NCBI RefSeq assembly: GCF_000801295.1
Contig: NZ_AP012978.1
Coordinates: 1,116,001-1,180,000, forward strand
DNA: 64,000 bases
Source: an endosymbiont of unidentified scaly snail isolate Monju
GTDB lineage: Bacteria; Pseudomonadota; Gammaproteobacteria; Chromatiales; Chromatiaceae
Direction: 5' to 3'
Shown in pieces: positions 8,546-20,244 of this stretch (position 1 is the first letter of the stretch; each line of letters begins with the position of its first letter). The notes beneath the pieces are model-generated. The model ran no database searches and had not been told where the DNA came from. It saw only the letters and a list, made by a program, of their open reading frames with translations. The translations under genes and the position numbers were made by a program.

Positions 8546-9850
8546 TCAGAAGTTGAGGTCTTCCTCGTCATTGGCCGCATCGAGTGCACGCCGCTCTGCC
8601 GGGCGGATGCGCGCGGTCTTTACCCGGTTGTCCTGGGTTTGCAGGATATCGATGGGATAGCCGTTGATCATTACCGAGGTGCCGGGTTCGGGCAGGCTCT
8701 GCAGGTGTTCGACGATCAGGCCGTTGAGGGTGTTCGGCCCGTCGGTCGGCAGGTCCCAGTGCAGGGTGCGCACCAGTTCACGCAGGCTGGCCGAGCCGTC
8801 TACCAGGAAGCTGCCGTCCTCCTGTGGCGTCACGTCCGCCAGGCTGTCGGCCGGGTCGGTGGTGAATTCGCCGACGATTTCCTCGAGCAGGTCGGCCATG
8901 GTCACCAGTCCCAGGATGTCGCCGTATTCGTCCACCACCAGGCCGGCGCGCCGCCGGCTGCGCTGGAAGTTGAGCAGCTGGTCATACAGCGAGGTGCCCT
9001 TGGGAACGAAGTAGGGCTCGCGGATCAGCGCGCGCAGCTCCTCGTGGGTCAGACCGTCGCGGTCGAGCGCGGCCTGCAGGATCTTGCGGGAATGCAGAAA
9101 GCCCAGCACGTGGTCGATGCTGCCCTCGTACACCAGTACCCGGGTGTAGGGCAGTTGCTGCAGCTGGTCGAGGATGACCGAGATGGGATCATGGATGTCG
9201 ATGCCGTCGATCTCGGTGCGCGGCACCATGATGTCCTCGACGCGCACGTTCTCCAGGTCGAGCAGCGCCAGCAGCATCTGCTGGTGCTGTTGCGGGATCA
9301 TGCTGGCGGCCTCGTTGACCACGGTGCGCAGTTCCTCGCGGCTGAGTACATCGGGCCCGCGGTGCTTCGGGTCGACCCCGAACAGGCGCAGCACCGAGTT
9401 GGCCAGCAGGTTGACGACCCATACCAGCGGGAACAGCAGACGCTGGGCGGGGGTGTAGACCCAGGCGGCGGGGAAGGCCAGGCGCTCGGGGTGCAGCGCG
9501 GCAAGTGTCTTGGGCGCGACCTCGGCAAAGATCAGTACCACCAGGGTGAGCAGCCCGGCGGCGATGGGGATGGCGCCCTCGCCACCGAGGCGCAAGGCGA
9601 TCAGGGTGGCCAGCGAGGAGGCGAGGATGTTGACGAAGTTGTTGCCCAGCAGGATCAGGCCGATCAGCCGGTCGGGCTGTTCCAGCAGGCGCTGGGCTCG
9701 TCTTGCGCCCGGGTGACCGCCGCGCGCCAGGTGCTTCAACCGGTAGCGATTGAGCGTCATCAGCGCGGTTTCCGAGCCAGAAAAGAAGGCCGACAGGATC
9801 AGCAACAGGATCAGCGCGCCGAACAGGGCGCCTAGCGGTATGTCGTCCAA
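8546..9850 (-). CDS. CorB/CNNM-type membrane protein (DUF21 + CBS + CorC_HlyC)
   Basis: Inner-membrane protein of the CNNM/CorB magnesium and cobalt transport family. An N-terminal DUF21 domain with about four membrane segments (LILSAFFSGSETALMTLNR is the signature) is followed by a CBS pair (MVPRTEIDGIDIHD) and a C-terminal CorC_HlyC domain (EDGSFLVDGSASLRELV). I chose the TTG at 9850 (434 residues) because the protein then begins DDIPLGALF directly before the first membrane segment. The open frame extends to an ATG at 10006, but those 52 extra residues do not look like this family. Transport activity is inferred from the family. Confidence 0.85.
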   Translation of the reverse strand: MDDIPLGALFGALILLLILSAFFSGSETALMTLNRYRLKHLARGGHPGARRAQRLLEQPDRLIGLILLGNNFVNILASSLATLIALRLGGEGAIPIAAGLLTLVVLIFAEVAPKTLAALHPERLAFPAAWVYTPAQRLLFPLVWVVNLLANSVLRLFGVDPKHRGPDVLSREELRTVVNEAASMIPQQHQQMLLALLDLENVRVEDIMVPRTEIDGIDIHDPISVILDQLQQLPYTRVLVYEGSIDHVLGFLHSRKILQAALDRDGLTHEELRALIREPYFVPKGTSLYDQLLNFQRSRRRAGLVVDEYGDILGLVTMADLLEEIVGEFTTDPADSLADVTPQEDGSFLVDGSASLRELVRTLHWDLPTDGPNTLNGLIVEHLQSLPEPGTSVMINGYPIDILQTQDNRVKTARIRPAERRALDAANDEEDLNF

Positions 9851-10017
9851 GGTGGAACCCCGGGTCAGGAAGATGCGCCAATTTCTAGGGTCTGGGCCGG
9901 GTGCTGTCAAGCGGGAAGCCGGGGTAACGGAAACCTGCAGGATGACGTTTTTTTGACATCCGTCGAGACAGGTGTTTAACTCGCGGAAATAGCAGCATTG
10001 CATCATGGTTTTGGTCT

Positions 10018-10283
10018 ACTAAGACAACCATTAATCAAGGCCGCGCTCAGCGGGCTTCTGGGCGTTCAACCACAAGGCACGCCGACGCAGGCATAGTCAC
10101 TCTATGTGTAAGTCGGCGTAACGCAGTGGGTGGGCACCCAGAAGCCCGCCCGCAGGGAGCCACCCGGATGTCCCGGCTCTGCGTTGCGGCTCTTGGCAAG
10201 GGCCCGCCATTCCCTGCGAGCCGCGCCTTGATCCGGAACAGCCGGGTGGCTCTGAGTGAGGCTTTGATTATGGTTGTCTTAGT
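10018..10283. repeat. 266-bp MITE-like element with terminal inverted repeats
   Basis: The ends are 23-24-bp near-perfect inverted repeats: 10018-10041 against 10261-10283, with one mismatch and one 1-bp gap. Inside are further inverted arms: 10050-10062 with 10137-10149 (13 bp perfect), 10079-10086 with 10112-10119 (8 bp perfect), a small hairpin catag-tcact-ctatg at 10092-10106, and 10158-10167 with 10242-10251 (10 bp perfect). It has no credible coding frame. It ends 19 bp before the fleQ start and so supplies the fleQ promoter region. It looks like a miniature mobile element or a large structured RNA or cruciform. Confidence 0.65.
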
Positions 10284-10302
10284 TCAACCGCAGGAGACGT
10301 GG

Positions 10303-11775
<1,473 letters not shown>

Positions 11776-11847
11776 AGGGTGGACGGAAACTTGACGCACG
11801 CCTTTAATTCCACCGGCAACTGATTGATCTGAAAGCGATACCTGATT

Positions 11848-11864
11848 TAGGCACGACTCTTGCC
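11848..11864 (+). promoter_or_regulatory. Sigma-54 promoter of fleSR
   Basis: The -24/-12 pattern AGGCACG-N4-TTGC (11849-11863) differs from the TGGCACG-N4-TTGC consensus at one position and has exact spacing. It lies 43 bp upstream of the fleS start. FleQ is the natural activator. Confidence 0.85.
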
Positions 11865-11906
11865 TGATGCTGTTCGAAGTCATACGAACAGGAGGCCGGA
11901 GTCCCC

Positions 11907-13093
11907 ATGAGCGTCACTTGTGCAACTCCCGCGCCCGACCGGGCGGCATCGCTCACCCAGGCGTTTGCGGATTTCAATGCCCTGTCTGAAAACTTACCCG
12001 GGCCTATGCCCGTCTCGAAGGCCAGGTGGCTGAACTGACGGCCGAGCTGGCCCGTTCGCGAGCCGCGCGCGAGGCCGAGCAACAGCAGCGTCTCCAGGCC
12101 GACGACCGGCTCTCGGTACTGCTCGAAGTGTTGCCCGCGGCTGTGATTCTGGTGGACGGGCGTGGGCGTATCGATCGCTTCAATCCCGCCGCCGAGGCCC
12201 TGTTCGAGGGATTGGGCTGGGGCAGACGCTGGCAGGAGGTGCGCGAGGACAACCTGCTCAGCCAGTGGGGTGAGAGCGATTGGCTGTTGCGCAACCGGCG
12301 CCGGCTCAGCGTCTCTTCGCGAGCGCTCAATGATGGTGGCGAGATCCTGTTGCTGGTCGATGTCACCGCGCAGCGCGAGCTCGAGGAGCGGGCGGCTCGG
12401 CAGGACCGGCTGGCTGACATGGGCGAGATGGCAGCGCAACTGGCGCACCAGATCCGCACCCCGCTGGCCACCGCCTTGCTCTACGGCGGGCAACTCGGCC
12501 GTGACGATCTGGATCCGGCACAGCGCCGGCAGTTCGCCGCCACTCTGGTCGAGGGCCTGAAACACACCGAGCGCCTGGTCTCGGACATGCTCGCCTTCAG
12601 TCGGGGAGGGCACTTCCAGCCCAATTCGGTATCACTGCGCGAGGTGGTGGTCGAGGCCGTGGACAGCCTGGGGCCGCGCCTGGCCGACGAGGAGATCACC
12701 CTGAAACTGCATCTCGACAATGCCAGCGAGTGCCAGGTGCTGGGCAATCGCGATGCCTTGCGCGGGGTGCTCTGCAACCTGCTCGACAATGCCCTGTACC
12801 ACGCCGGCGAGCGCGGGCATCTCCAGGTCTCGCTCGAAGTGTCGGAAGGCGACCGGGTGCGCCTGCGCGTCGAGGACGACGGCCCGGGCATCCCCCCGGA
12901 CATTCGCGAGCGTATCTTCGACCCCTTCTTCACCACCCGCGAGCGCGGCACCGGCCTGGGCCTGGCAGTGGCGCAGGCCGTGGTGCTGGCGCACGGTGGT
13001 GACATTGGCCTGTGCGATTCGGCGCTGGGCGGCGCCTGCTTCCGGATCGAGCTGCCGCGCCTGGACGCAGCAGAAACGGGAGAGACGGCATGA
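11907..13093 (+). pseudogene. fleS: Flagellar sensor kinase FleS, frameshifted near the N-terminus
   Basis: Cytoplasmic sensor histidine kinase of the FleSR pair. The ATG at 11907 has a GGAGG site and opens the expected FleS N-terminus (LTQAFADFNALSENL). One base is then missing near 11994-11999, so this frame stops at 12032, while the proper frame resumes as RAYARLEGQVAELTAEL. The rest is intact: PAS domain, H-box LAHQIRTPLATA, and HATPase motifs DNALYHAG, DDGPGIP and GTGLGLAV. A GTG at 12026 could restart translation and give a 355-residue protein lacking about 35 residues. The lesion may be real or a base-call error. The end overlaps fleR by 4 nt. Confidence 0.85.
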
Positions 13094-14438
13094 ACGGCAT
13101 GAACGGCAAGTGCATCCTGGTGGTAGAAGACGACAGCGCCCTGGCGCAGGCACTGAAGGATACCCTGTCGCTGTCGGGCTACGAGGTGGCGACAGCCACC
13201 GATGGCGAGCAGGCTCTGGCCCTGCTGGAGCGCCAGCCGGCCGACATGGTGCTGACCGACGTGCAGATGCGCCCCATGGACGGTCAGACCCTGTTGCGTC
13301 ACCTGCGCAACCGGCATGCCGGCCTGCCGGTACTGGTGATGACCGCCTACGGCACGGTGGAACAGGCGGTCGAGGCCATGAAACTGGGTGCCGTGGACTA
13401 TCTGGCCAAACCCTTCGAGGTAGGCGACCTGCTGGAGAAGGTTGCACGTTTCCTGCCGCGACAAGAGATCACGCCCGGTGAGATGATCGCCGAGGACCTG
13501 CGTACCCGCGGGCTGGCCGAACTGGCGCGCCGCGTGGCGGCTTCGGATGCCACGGTAATGATCGGTGGCGAGTCCGGCACTGGCAAGGAGGTGCTGGCGC
13601 GCTTCATCCATGCCCATTCGGCGCGCGCCGACGGCCCCTTCGTGGCCATCAACTGTGCGGCCATTCCCGAGAACATGCTCGAGGCAGTGCTTTTCGGTTA
13701 CGAGAAGGGTGCCTTCACCGGCGCGGTGCGCGCCTCGGCCGGCAAGTTCGAACAGGCCCAGGGTGGCACCCTGCTGCTCGACGAGATCTCGGAGATGAGC
13801 CTGCCCCTGCAGGCCAAATTGCTGCGCGTGTTGCAGGAGCGCGAGGTGGAGCGCATCGGCGGACGTGAGCTGATCCAGCTCGACGTGCGTGTGTTGGCCA
13901 CCAGCAACCGGCATTTGCGCGAGGAAGTGGCCGCCGGCCGTTTCCGCGAGGACCTGTTCTACCGGCTCAATGTGTTCCCCATCACCTTGCCGCCGTTGCG
14001 CGAGCGTCCGCGGGATATCCTGCCGCTGGCGCGTTTTCTGCTCGCGCGCCAGCGCCAGCCCGGTCAGGCCCTGCCGGAACTGCTGCCCGAGGCCGAGGCC
14101 CGCCTGTTGGCGCACAACTGGCCAGGCAATGTGCGCGAGCTGGACAACCTGATGCAACGTGCCCTGATCCTCTGCGACGGCGAATGCATCCGTGCCGCCG
14201 ACATTCTGTTCGAGGCCGAAGGGAACGCCCCCCCGTGCCTCCGCCCGCGGTGGCAACGGAATCCGAGGCGCCCAAGCGCCTCAACGACGACCTGCGTTCG
14301 GTCGAGGAGCAGTTGATCCTCGATGCTCTGCGCACGGGCGGCAGCCGCAAGGCCGCTGCCGACATCCTGGGCATCAGTCCGCGCACCCTGCGCTACAAGC
14401 TGCAGAAGTTGCGTGAGGCCGGCGTGGCCATCCCCTGA
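13090..14438 (+). pseudogene. fleR: Flagellar response regulator FleR, frameshifted before its HTH
   Basis: NtrC-type response regulator paired with FleS; it activates class III flagellar genes in Pseudomonas. The receiver domain (ILVVEDDSALAQAL, phospho-site in MVLTDVQM), the AAA+ domain ([14 protein letters not shown]) and the Fis-type HTH are all recognisable. A run of seven C at 14228-14234 appears to be one base short: the upstream frame runs off to a stop at 14316, while the correct frame continues as VPPPAVATESEAPKRLNDDL and the HTH (KAAADILGISPRTLRYKL) to 14438. As read, the protein would lose its DNA-binding domain. A homopolymer miscall is possible. Confidence 0.88.
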
Positions 14439-14441
14439 GAC

Positions 14442-14456
14442 TGGCCCGCTTCTTGC
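14442..14456 (+). promoter_or_regulatory. Sigma-54 promoter of the fliE operon
   Basis: TGGCCCG-N4-TTGC matches the sigma-54 -24/-12 consensus at all key positions with exact spacing. It starts 3 bp after the fleR stop and lies 60 bp upstream of fliE. It should drive fliEFGHIJ under FleQ or FleR. Confidence 0.85.
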
Positions 14457-14515
14457 CCTGTTGTTGAACAGATCCGCTTGATGACGAAAAACCGGCGAAC
14501 AACGGAGTCGAAGAC

Positions 14516-14836
14516 ATGAGCACACCGGAGATTTCCCAGGTACTGGCACAGATGCGGCTGATGGCCGCGCAGGCAGGCAGTCCTGCCGCCAAGGCCACGC
14601 CGGCAGCCGAGGACGTCAGCTTCCAGGCGTTGTTGGGCAAGTCCATCGACAAGGTCAATGACATGCAGCAGCAGGCCGAGGCCCTCAAGACCGGTTTCGA
14701 GACCGGCGAGCCCGGCGTCGACCTGGCGCAGGTGATGATCGCCAGCCAGAAGGCCGGACTGGCCTTTGCCGCCATGACCGAGGTGCGCAACAAGCTGGTC
14801 GAGGCCTACAAGGACGTCATGAACATGCCGCTGTGA
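14516..14836 (+). CDS. fliE: Flagellar hook-basal body protein FliE
   Basis: Joins the MS ring to the proximal rod. At 106 residues it has the normal length, with the conserved C-terminal part SFQALLGKSIDKVNDMQQQA and the end VEAYKDVMNMPL. No signal peptide is present, as expected for a type III substrate. It is the first gene of the fliEFGHIJ operon and is intact, unlike its neighbours fleR and fliF. Confidence 0.95.
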   Translation: MSTPEISQVLAQMRLMAAQAGSPAAKATPAAEDVSFQALLGKSIDKVNDMQQQAEALKTGFETGEPGVDLAQVMIASQKAGLAFAAMTEVRNKLVEAYKDVMNMPL

Positions 14837-14868
14837 GGCGGCCCATTCGACGACAGAGGTAGCAGCAC

Positions 14869-16590
14869 ATGGCAGACGCCACCGAGAGCACCGCCCTGAG
14901 CACCGGCAATGCCCTGCCTGATCCGGCGGCTACGCTCAAGGACAATCCCATCTTCCGCTAGCTGGCGGTGATGATCGGGATTGCCGCCAGCGTGGCCCTG
15001 GGGGTGGCCGTGGTACTCTGGTCGTAGACGCCCACCCTGGCGCCGTTGTACGGTAATCTGGCCGAGAAGGATGCCACCGAGGTACTCGAGGTGTTGCAGA
15101 AGAACGGGGTCGAGTACCGTGTGGACGAGACCACCGGCAGCATCCTGGTGCCGGCCGGCAAGGTCAAGGAGCTGCGCATGCAGCTCGCCGCTGCCGGCCT
15201 GCCCAACAGCACCGGCATGGGCTTCGAACTGTTGCAGAAGGACATGGGCTTTGGTGCCAGCCGGGTGATCGAGCGCGCACGCTATCTGCAGGCCATGCAG
15301 GGTGAGCTGGCGCGCACCATCGCCACCATCGGTGCGATACAGAGCGCGCGGGTGCATCTGGCCATCCCCAAGCAGTCGGTGTTCGTGCGCGACCGCAAGA
15401 AGCCCAGCGCAGCGGTCACGGTCAAGCTGCTCGCCGGGCGCACGCTCGATCCGGGACAGGTGCGCGCCATCGTACACCTGGTGGCCTCCAGCGTGCCTGA
15501 GCTCGAGCCGGCACGGGTCACGGTGGTCGATCATCGTGGCAAGTTGCTCAGTGGCGACCAGGCCGATGACGACATCGAGCGTTCGAGCAGCCATTTCGAG
15601 TACACCCGCAAGGTCGAAGAGCATTTGCGCCGGCGCATCGAGGATCTGCTCGTGCCCATCGTGGGCAAGGACCAGGTGCGCGCCCAGGTCACCGCGGACA
15701 TCGACTTCACGGTCACCGAGCAGACCCAGGAACGCTACAACCCCGATCAGCCGGCACTGCGCAGCGAACAGATCAACGAGCAGCAGCGCAGCAGTGGCGC
15801 GCCGCAGGGCATCCCCGGCGCGTTGAGCAACCAGCCGCCGGCGGCCGGCACGGCCCCCGAGACGGCGCAGGGGCAGGGGGCCGGCGGGACATCCTCACTG
15901 GTCGATACCACCCGCCAGGCCACGCGCAACTATGAACTCGACCGCATAGTCAGCCATACGCGTCAGGCCCCGGCAGTGCTGCGTCGCCTGTCGGTGGCGG
16001 TCGTGGTGGACGACGTGGTGACCACCGGGCCGGATGGCAAGGTGACTCGTCGCGAGCGCACGCCCGAGGAGATCGAGCGCATCACCCAGCTGGTGCGCGA
16101 GGCCATCGGTTTCGATGCGCGCCGGGGCGACAGCGTGAAGGTCATCAATAGTCCCTTCCTGGCCCCCGAACCGGTCGAAGACCTGCCAGAACCGCCGCTC
16201 TGGGAACAGGCATGGTTCCTGGATCTGGTCAAGCAGGTGGGAGGGCTGCTGCTGGTGCTGTTGCTGGTGTTCGGCGTGCTGCGCCCGACCCTCAAGCGCC
16301 TGACCAGCCCGCCCGAGAGCACCGAGCTGGCGCTGGCCGGTGCCGGTGCCGAGGGAGTCGCAGCGGGACCCGAGGGCGCAGTGGTGAGCGGCCCGCTGGG
16401 GCCGGACGGGCAGCCGCTGGAAGGCCACGGAGAAGGTGGCCTGGCCTTGGGCAAGAGCGGCGAGCCGATCAAGCTGCCCGGCGGTGGCGAGTACGAAAAC
16501 ATCATGGAGGCTGCGCGCAAGCTGGTGGACGAAGATCCCAAGCGCGTGGCGCAACTGGTCAAGATCTGGATAGCCGAAGATGCCAGCTGA
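14869..16590 (+). pseudogene. fliF: Flagellar MS-ring protein FliF with two in-frame amber codons
   Basis: Forms the MS ring, the base of the flagellar motor in the inner membrane. The ATG at 14869 opens the right frame, but TAG codons stand at 14959-14961 (codon 31) and 15025-15027 (codon 53). They flank the first membrane segment (LAVMIGIAASVALGVAVVLW) and sit where family members usually carry Gln (RQL.. and LWSQTP), so each fits a CAG-to-TAG change. The rest is open: ring-building domains (YRVDETTGSILVPAGKVKEL), the second membrane segment near 16210-16270 and the FliG-binding C-terminus. A restart at TTG 15046 would lack the first membrane segment. It overlaps fliG by 11 nt. Confidence 0.9.
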
Positions 16591-17624
16591 TACCGCGCAG
16601 AAAGAGACCGACCAGCAGGTCGTGGCCCGCCTTTCCGGGCTGGAGCGTTCGGCCCTGCTGATGCTGGGGCTGGGCGAGAACCATGCCGCCGAGGTGCTCA
16701 AGTACATGGAGCCCAAGGAGGTACAGGAGATCGGCCTGGCGATGCCCCCCCCTGAGCAACATCACCAACTCGCAGATGGAGCTGGTGATGCACGAGTTCG
16801 TCGAGGCCATCGGCGAGCAGACCTCGCTGGGCATGGGCTCGGACGAGTACATCCGCAACATGCTCACCAAGGCGCTGGGTTCGGACAAGGCCAGCGGGGT
16901 GATCGACCGTATCCTGCTTGGACGCAACAGCAAGGGCCTGGAGCAGCTCAAGTGGATGGATCCCAGGGCCATCGCCGAGTTGATCCGCTACGAGCATCCG
17001 CAGATCATCGCCATCGTGATGTCCTTTCTCGATCCGGACCAGGCCGCCGGCGTACTCGCCGAGTTCCACGATCCACGCGTGCGCAACGACGTGATCATGC
17101 GTATCGCCACCCTCGAGGGCATACAGCCCAATGCCTTGCAGGAGCTCGACAAGATCCTCGAACGCCAGCTCGAGGGCAACACCAACATCAAGTCCTCGGC
17201 ACTGGGCGGCGTGAAGAAGGCGGCAGACATTCTCAACTTCGTCGATGGCTCTATCGAAGCCGAGATCATCGAGGGTATCCAGAAGGCCGACGAGGAGCTG
17301 GCGCAGGAGATCCAGGACAACATGTTCGTGTTCGAGAACCTCATCGATCTCGACGACCGCGGCATGCAGACCCTGTTGCGCGAAGTTTCTTCCGATCAAC
17401 TGCTGCTGGCCTTGCGTGGTGCGCCCGATGCGCTCAAGGAGAAGATCTTCAAGAACATGTCGTCCCGCGCTGCCGAGATGCTCAAGGACGATCTCGAGGC
17501 CGCGCCGCCGGTCAAGGTGTCGGATGTCGAGGCCGCGCAGAAGGAGATCCTGTCGATCGCCCGCAAGCTGGCCGAGGCTGGCGACATCATGCTCGGGGGC
17601 GGTGGCGGTGACGACTTCATCTGA
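16580..17624 (+). pseudogene. fliG: Flagellar motor switch protein FliG, frameshifted
   Basis: Rotor protein that contacts the stator and sets rotation direction. The start at 16580 reads the FliG N-terminus (LSGLERSALLMLGLGENHAAEVL). A run of eight C at 16745-16752 has one base too many. The correct frame continues after it as LSNITNSQMELVMHEF and then the middle and C-terminal domains, including MDPRAIAELIRYEHPQIIAI and the torque helix segment SRAAEMLKDDLEAAPPVKV, to 17624. As read, about 58 N-terminal residues precede the lesion and translation then runs out of frame. A homopolymer error is possible, but this is the fourth broken gene in five. Confidence 0.9.
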
Positions 17625-17629
17625 GTGCC

Positions 17630-18322
17630 ATGACTGATCCCCGTCACAAGCGCAGCCGAGTGATACGCGCCGCAGAAGGCCACGCGCAGCAATGGCAGCC
17701 GCCGGATATGGGTGGGCGTTCGGTGCAGGAAGCGAACGAGCCTGCGCCGTTGCTCACCGCGGCCGAGCTCGAGGAGCTGGCGGCACGCGCTCAGCAGGAG
17801 GGCTATGAACAGGGGCGCTCGGAAGGCTTCGAGTTCGGTCATCGTGAGGGGCTGGAGGCCGGCCGGCGCGAGATCCAGGAAAAGCTGGCGGTGTTCGATC
17901 GCCTCTTGCAGACACTCGAGACGCCCTTCGAGGAACTGGACGACCAGGTCGAGCAGGAAGTGGTGACCCTGGTGATCGCCATGGTGCGTCAGCTGATCCG
18001 CCGCGAGATCCGCACCGACCCTTCGCACATCGTGGGTGTGGTGCGCGAGGCGCTGAACATCCTGCCGGTGAACACCCGGCGCATCCGCGTGCTGCTGCAT
18101 CCCGACGACGCGGCGGTGGTGCGCGAGGCCTATACCCTGGGCGAGTCGGACCAGAAGTGGCAGATCATCGAGGACCCGGTGATCCAGCGCGGCGGCTGCC
18201 GAGTGGTCACCGAGCACTCGCAGATCGATGCCACCCTCGAGTCGCGTATCAATGCCCTGATTGCCCCACTGCTGGGTATCGATCGGGAACGCAAGCATGC
18301 CGCCGAATCCGCAGCGCAGTGA
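17630..18322 (+). CDS. fliH: Flagellar export ATPase regulator FliH
   Basis: Cytoplasmic stalk protein that binds FliI and links it to the export gate. The 230 residues show the typical plan: a Gln-rich N-terminus, then a repeat of GxxxG-like helices ([22 protein letters not shown]), and a C-terminal E/V-type ATPase-subunit-like domain ([18 protein letters not shown]). It starts 5 bp after fliG and its end overlaps fliI by 26 nt. The frame is intact. Confidence 0.9.
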   Translation: MTDPRHKRSRVIRAAEGHAQQWQPPDMGGRSVQEANEPAPLLTAAELEELAARAQQEGYEQGRSEGFEFGHREGLEAGRREIQEKLAVFDRLLQTLETPFEELDDQVEQEVVTLVIAMVRQLIRREIRTDPSHIVGVVREALNILPVNTRRIRVLLHPDDAAVVREAYTLGESDQKWQIIEDPVIQRGGCRVVTEHSQIDATLESRINALIAPLLGIDRERKHAAESAAQ

Positions 18323-19661
18323 GATCTGGGCGCGGCGCGTGGCGCGCCTGGCCGAGGTGATGCCCGAGACCCGCGGCCTGGTGGTCGAGGGCAAGCTCAC
18401 GCGCATGGTCGGCCTTACCCTGGAGGCCATCGGTTGCCGTGCGGCCATCGGCGAGATCTGCGAGATCATCAACAATGGCGGCGAGACCATCGAGGCCGAG
18501 GTGGTGGGTTTCGCTGGTGAAAGCCTGTACCTCATGCCCACCGGTGACTTGCATGGTCTGCAGGCCGATGCCCGGGTGGTGCCCACCGGGCGGGTGTCCG
18601 AGGTGGCGGTGGGCGAGGCACTGCTTGGTCGGGTGATCGACGGCAGCGGTCTTCCACTGGACGGCCAGGGTCCGCTGGCGGTCCGCGAACGCTGGCCGCT
18701 CACCGGTGAGTCCATCAACCCGCTCAGCCGTGCGCCCATCCGTGAGCCCCTGGACGTGGGCATCCGCGCCATCAATGCCCTGCTCAGTGTCGGTCGTGGG
18801 CAGCGGCTGGGGCTGTTCGCCGGCTCCGGCGTGGGCAAGTCGGTGCTGCTGGGCATGATGACCCGCTACACCAATGCCGACGTGGTGGTGGTGGGGCTGA
18901 TCGGCGAGCGGGGGCGTGAGGTCAAGGAATTCATCGACAACATCCTCGGCAGCGAGGGCATGGCGCGCTCGGTGGTGGTGGCGGTACCCGCTGATCAGCC
19001 GCCACTGCGGCGCATGCACGGTGCCATGCTGGCGACCTCGGTGGCCGAGTATTTCCGCAGCCGCGGCAAGCAGGTGTTGCTGCTGATGGACTCGCTGACC
19101 CGTTTCGCCCAGGCACAGCGCGAGATCGGACTGGCGATCAACGAGCCGCCGGCCACCAAGGGCTATCCACCCTCGGTGTTCGCCAAGTTGCCACAACTGG
19201 TGGAGCGTGCGGGCAACGGCGAGCGTGACAGTGGTTCGATCACCGCCTTCTACACGGTACTGGCCGAGGGGGATGACCAGAACGATCCCATCGCGGATGC
19301 GGCGCGTGCCATCCTCGATGGCCACATCGTGCTGTCGTGGCGTATCGCCGAGACCGGGCAGTATCCAGCGATCGACATCGAGGCATCGGTCAGTCGTGCC
19401 ATGAACGACATTGTTACACGCGAGCACCGGTTGGCCGCGCGCGCCTTCAAGCAGCTCTACAGCCTGTACCAGCAGAACCGTGACTTGATCAGCGTCGGCG
19501 CCTACGAGCCGGGCTCGAATGCGCAGATCGACCAGGCCATCCAGGCCATGCCGGCCTTGCAGGCCTTCCTGGCTCAGGACATGGACACTCGAGTGGATCT
19601 GCGACAGAGCCTGGACGAGCTGATGGCCCTGTTCCCGCAGGAGGCCTCCGATGTCTCGTGA
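18297..19661 (+). CDS. fliI: Flagellum-specific ATP synthase FliI
   Basis: Type III export ATPase, related to the F1 beta subunit. Walker A is [20 protein letters not shown] and the Walker B region [17 protein letters not shown] follow, and the family signature [15 protein letters not shown] is present. I chose the ATG at 18297 (454 residues), which gives the usual start and overlaps fliH; an upstream in-frame codon at 18261 only adds fliH-overlapping residues. It overlaps fliJ by 11 nt. The frame is intact. Confidence 0.95.
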   Translation: MPPNPQRSEIWARRVARLAEVMPETRGLVVEGKLTRMVGLTLEAIGCRAAIGEICEIINNGGETIEAEVVGFAGESLYLMPTGDLHGLQADARVVPTGRVSEVAVGEALLGRVIDGSGLPLDGQGPLAVRERWPLTGESINPLSRAPIREPLDVGIRAINALLSVGRGQRLGLFAGSGVGKSVLLGMMTRYTNADVVVVGLIGERGREVKEFIDNILGSEGMARSVVVAVPADQPPLRRMHGAMLATSVAEYFRSRGKQVLLLMDSLTRFAQAQREIGLAINEPPATKGYPPSVFAKLPQLVERAGNGERDSGSITAFYTVLAEGDDQNDPIADAARAILDGHIVLSWRIAETGQYPAIDIEASVSRAMNDIVTREHRLAARAFKQLYSLYQQNRDLISVGAYEPGSNAQIDQAIQAMPALQAFLAQDMDTRVDLRQSLDELMALFPQEASDVS

Positions 19662-20079
19662 TTCGAAGCGTTTCGAGACCATCCGTCGCCTGGCCGAGAA
19701 AAAGGAGCACGATGCGGCTGCCTTGCTGGCGCGGGTCCGCCGGGAGCGGGATCAGGCCCGTCATCGCTTGCAGGAACTCGAGGCCTTTCGCCGCGAGTAC
19801 CTGGAAGGACACGGACGGGTTTCTGCCAGTGGCTCGCCGGCGCGGTTACGCGAGTTCCAGGCCTTCATCGACAAGCTGGAACAGGCGATCGACACCCAGC
19901 GCCGACTGGTGGAGGAGAGTGAGGCGAGGCATCAGCAGGCCCGGCAAGCCTGGCAGGAACGTCATACGCGAACGCGGGCTATCGGTAACGCGGTTGAACA
20001 GAAGCGTAACGACGAACGTGCTCGTGAGGCCCGCCAGGAGCAGCGGCAACTGGATGACCGGGTGCTGCGCCGCGAGTGA
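19651..20079 (+). CDS. fliJ: Flagellar export chaperone FliJ
   Basis: Coiled-coil protein that sits in the centre of the FliI ring and passes chaperones on. The 142 residues are almost entirely charged alpha-helix with heptad character (residues about 8-135), as in the FliJ family. Overlap with fliI supports the call. This is the last flagellar gene in the window: fliK, fliL and fliM, which usually follow in Pseudomonas-type clusters, are not here. Confidence 0.85.
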   Translation: MSRDSKRFETIRRLAEKKEHDAAALLARVRRERDQARHRLQELEAFRREYLEGHGRVSASGSPARLREFQAFIDKLEQAIDTQRRLVEESEARHQQARQAWQERHTRTRAIGNAVEQKRNDERAREARQEQRQLDDRVLRRE

Positions 20080-20244
20080 GCCGCCGCTGGTCGTCACTTT
20101 TTGTATTTCTTGTATGATGTGATTGCGGGACGCGCCGAAGTGGCTTCCTGCTTCTGCACGTGGGGACATGGCGGTGTTTCAGGGGCCCCCGAAACGAAGC
20201 CATTGTGTTTTGCTCGAAATGATACTGCCGGAGAATCCACTGAG

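Noticed and set aside
14959-15027. TAG reassigned to an amino acid genome-wide
   Set aside because: Several genes here end in TAG at the expected place (DUF2232 at 3606, ArsM-like at 39282, beta-barrel fragment at 51849), so TAG is a working stop.
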